50,404 nt of DNA from Apostichopus californicus (taxonomy: Eukaryota > Echinodermata > Holothuroidea > Aspidochirotida > Stichopodidae), in contig JAIPMN010000029.1 of the NCBI GenBank assembly GCA_020650975.1, forward strand, positions 1 to 50,404, read 5' to 3'. The first letter of the stretch is position 1; each line of letters opens with the position of its first letter. A program made the translations under genes and the position numbers. The notes below the pieces were generated by a model that worked only from the letters and a program-made list of their open reading frames with translations, was not told the DNA's origin and did no database searches. This document shows positions 48,292 through 50,404 of this stretch, in pieces.

Positions 48292-49820
48292 CTGTTGGTT
48301 TTAAAGGGCATAGATGAAACAACTACAGTGAGTTTTTATGTACAGAAACACAAACATGATGTAAATAAGATTGGAGCTCATATCAAGAATTGATAGCTAT
48401 AGAGATTTAGGGAATACTGGTAAATTAGTGGCTGGGACAGCTGTTGTCAATACAATTGGATCGTAGAGTAGGGAGAGGAACAACATAAGGACACAAAGAT
48501 GAATATTTCTGAGCAGTTAATTTCTGAGTAGTCGTCGAAAAGTGGAAGCTTTGTAAAAGGATGACCTATTCATGCACAACAAAACATTTAGGGCTTCAAA
48601 TGAATCCATATGTTGGTTTTCTACCTTTGAGGGTGGAGGAGGTGGGTTGGGTGGAGGTGAGAGGTGCTACAAGAGTACAAACTAAAGGTGACACCACTGC
48701 AGGCATGCTAATGGGATCATTACTTACAGACTCTGGTATTGGTTGCATAGTGGGTTTCTCGTCTTCTGTCGTCTCTGGTTCTACATCTCGAGAGGGTGGT
48801 AACCCCGACGGTTCCTTTAAAATTGATTTGGGCTGTTCTAGTTTTTGAGTTGTAGTATCCTTCAGCTTGGATTGGTAACGGTTGTAGATATCTGCCGGTG
48901 ATGAAACTATATCTGATGGAGAACTTGGCAGAGCCTATTGGGGAAGAAATATAAATAGGCACTTAACACATTGAACTGTGTGCATGAAGTGAAAAACTAT
49001 ATATGTATATAAAAACATGAATGAGGGCCCTGTTTAAAAGTCATCTCCACTCTAGGAATGCACATCAAGCTTTCTTATCTTATAAAGTTAGATGATGTTA
49101 TTAGGAAGGTATATGACTTTCACTTTATTTGTCATCATATCTGGGTAAGTGTTTAAGTCCCACAAGTTAAAGGCATTGAAGAATTCGCCCCAAACCGCGT
49201 GCCGCGTTCTGAAAAAGTTAACTTTTCCGTTGCTTGCAAGTTAAGTTTTTTCTTGTCGCTACAAAATGCAGACAGTAATGAAACGTGGTACCTTGTTATA
49301 TTTTATCTAGACCTGAGATGTCCATCGCTGCTATGTACACTGTGTTGTGGGTATTGACTGTAGCTGCATGTATTGACTGTACACTAGTGTCTAATTACCC
49401 AAGGTAGCAAGCTGTGTGTGTATTTTTTGGGATCGATGGTGGTGTCTAACACTTCTGTGACACCTCATTCGAAACTAGGTCAGATTATCGGCATGAGACA
49501 TTTCTTTGTGCGCGAGTCTCCGATGCCTTTAAGTTACTAAGAATGGATTCAGGAAACTTACTGAAGGAACATCTGAGTGAGAGAAGATGATTGTGGAAAT
49601 TTTTCCTTCCTCTTCATCTCCCACCTCCTCATTCGGAGTCCCAAGATCTTGGTTCTTCCTCTCATCTCCTCCTTGATTCCTCTTTGGTTCTATTTTATCT
49701 TCATCCATCGTCTCCATCTGCTGATCTTTCCACTTGACAGTCTTCTTCTTCGTTTCATCTGGACTTTCCTCTTCGAGTGAAGCTTTACTCGGTTCGTCTG
49801 AATCGGGAGATTCCTCCATC
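48184..49820 (-). CDS. URI1: URI1 (unconventional prefoldin RPB5 interactor) homologue, C-terminal three exons
   Basis: Exons 49562-49820, 48728-48934 and 48184-48291 join in frame (phase 0 at both visible junctions) to give 190 residues and a TGA at 48184-48186. Conserved C-terminal URI1 blocks appear in order: an acidic region ending STIIFSH, SSPADIY, PKSILK, AFSGNVVE and KRVSKFKQAR; human URI1 has TIYFSH, PADIY, RKSILKSR, AFSGTVIE and KRVSKFKAAR in the same order. KTVKW (K26-W30 counted from the first Met of the first exon here) fits the RVxF docking motif for protein phosphatase 1, and human URI1 is a known PP1-gamma partner. The N-terminal prefoldin domain must lie right of the window. 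URI1 acts in an R2TP/prefoldin-like co-chaperone complex involved in RNA polymerase assembly. Introns carry a TTAA element and a 15-bp satellite. Confidence 0.9.
48728..48934 (-). CDS. URI1: URI1 homologue penultimate visible exon
   Basis: Acceptor CCCAATAG|GCT and donor GAGTCT|GTAAGT. It encodes ALPSSPSDIVSSPADIYNRY, a Lys/Gln linker, PKSILKEPSG and a Glu/Thr-rich end. The frame continues ~45 codons past the donor but loses similarity, and only the GTAAGT donor keeps phase with the next exon. Confidence 0.87.
49167..49532 (-). mobile_element. TTAA-flanked MITE-like element, copy 2
   Basis: A 366-bp segment bounded by TTAA, an inverted copy of 28855-29219 with scattered differences. It begins TTAAAGGCATTGAAGAATTC and ends GCGCGAGTCTCCGATGCCTT. 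Its right end is 29 bp from the donor of the first visible URI1 exon. Confidence 0.8.
49562..49820 (-). CDS. URI1: URI1 homologue first visible exon (internal)
   Basis: Acceptor TTGATTCAG|G and donor TCA|GTAAGT. It encodes a Glu/Asp/Lys-rich segment with KKKTVKWKD and ends KISTIIFSHSDVPS. The first in-frame ATG (49819) directly follows the acceptor, so it is an internal Met rather than the start of the protein. Confidence 0.87.
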
Positions 49821-49948
49821 CTGAATCAAAGGTGCGATAAAAAGAAATACATCCAATATTACACACTTAAGTGTGAGAATGACAATGTTCTGAGGTCATT
49901 TCAGTAGAGGGAACGAAAAAATGGTTGTGAATCCTGCAGAGATAAACT

Positions 49949-50404
49949 ATAAACTTCTATACTATACACTTCTATACTATACACTTCTATACTATACACT
50001 TCTATTCTATACACTTCTATACTATACACTTCTATACTATACACTTCTATACTATACACTTCTATACTATACACTTCTATACTATACACTTCTATACTAT
50101 ACACTTCTATACTATACACTTCTATTCTATACACTTCTATTCTATACACTTCTATACTATACACTTCTATACTATACACTTCTATACTATACACTTCTAT
50201 ACTATACACTTCTATACTATACACTTCGATACTATACACTTCTATACTATACACTTCTATACTATACACTTCTATACTATACACTTCTATACTAAACACT
50301 TCTATACTATACACTTCTATACTATACACTTCTATACTATACACTTCTATACTATACACTTCTATTCTATACACTTCTATTCTATACACTTCTATACTAT
50401 ACAC
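49949..50404. repeat. 15-bp satellite (ACTTCTATACTATAC), runs off the window
   Basis: About 30 almost perfect units with rare T-for-A and single-base changes, continuing past the window edge. It lies upstream of a URI1 acceptor, so within a URI1 intron. The unit is a multiple of three and lacks stops, giving long frames on both strands (YTLLYYTLL on +, IEVYSIEVY on -) that are artefacts. Confidence 0.93.

Noticed and set aside
49901-50404. Long repeat-protein frames on both strands (167 and 124 codons)
   Set aside because: The 15-bp unit is a multiple of three without stops, so it is open on both strands. It lies in a URI1 intron.

Overview
The window is nuclear DNA from an animal. It is AT-rich, its genes are split by many GT-AG introns of 0.3 to 2 kb, and it carries a tRNA-derived SINE, small terminal-inverted-repeat elements and several minisatellites. 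The gene content suggests an invertebrate deuterostome, most likely an echinoderm (possibly a sea cucumber): there is one cyclin E gene with mixed CCNE1 and CCNE2 character, plus a BtpA-family gene that vertebrates appear to lack. The species is an inference. No bacterial operon, CRISPR array, rRNA, genuine tRNA gene or viral gene was seen.

Layout: (1) 1-2476, repeats and the first coding exon of a C19orf12 homologue on the minus strand, whose remainder lies left of the window. (2) 2477-12489, a repeat-rich intergenic or 5' region. (3) 12490-14904, a complete three-exon TP53INP1/2-like gene (+), 241 residues. (4) 14905-20631, AT-rich spacer between convergent genes. (5) 20632-29455, a complete six-exon BtpA-family gene (-), 270 residues. 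(6) 29456-32926, a divergent intergenic region with a CpG-richer, CCAAT-bearing segment that may serve as a shared promoter. (7) 32985-41450, a complete ten-exon cyclin E gene (+), 424 residues, with both FBXW7-type degrons recognisable. (8) 41451-48183, spacer between convergent genes holding three separate minisatellites. (9) 48184-49820, the last three coding exons of a URI1 (unconventional prefoldin) homologue (-), whose N-terminal part lies to the right. (10) 49949-50404, a 15-bp satellite in a URI1 intron, cut by the window edge.

The most interesting result is gene order. In human, C19orf12, CCNE1 and URI1 are neighbours on 19q12, while TP53INP1 and CCNE2 are neighbours on 8q22. Here one unduplicated cyclin E gene sits with C19orf12, TP53INP and URI1 within 50 kb, as expected of the ancestral block before the vertebrate genome duplications. 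Other points of note are a SINE whose tail supplies the 5' splice site of a BtpA exon, a second SINE on the other side of the same exon, and two copies of a TTAA-flanked ~365-bp inverted-repeat element in introns of two different genes.
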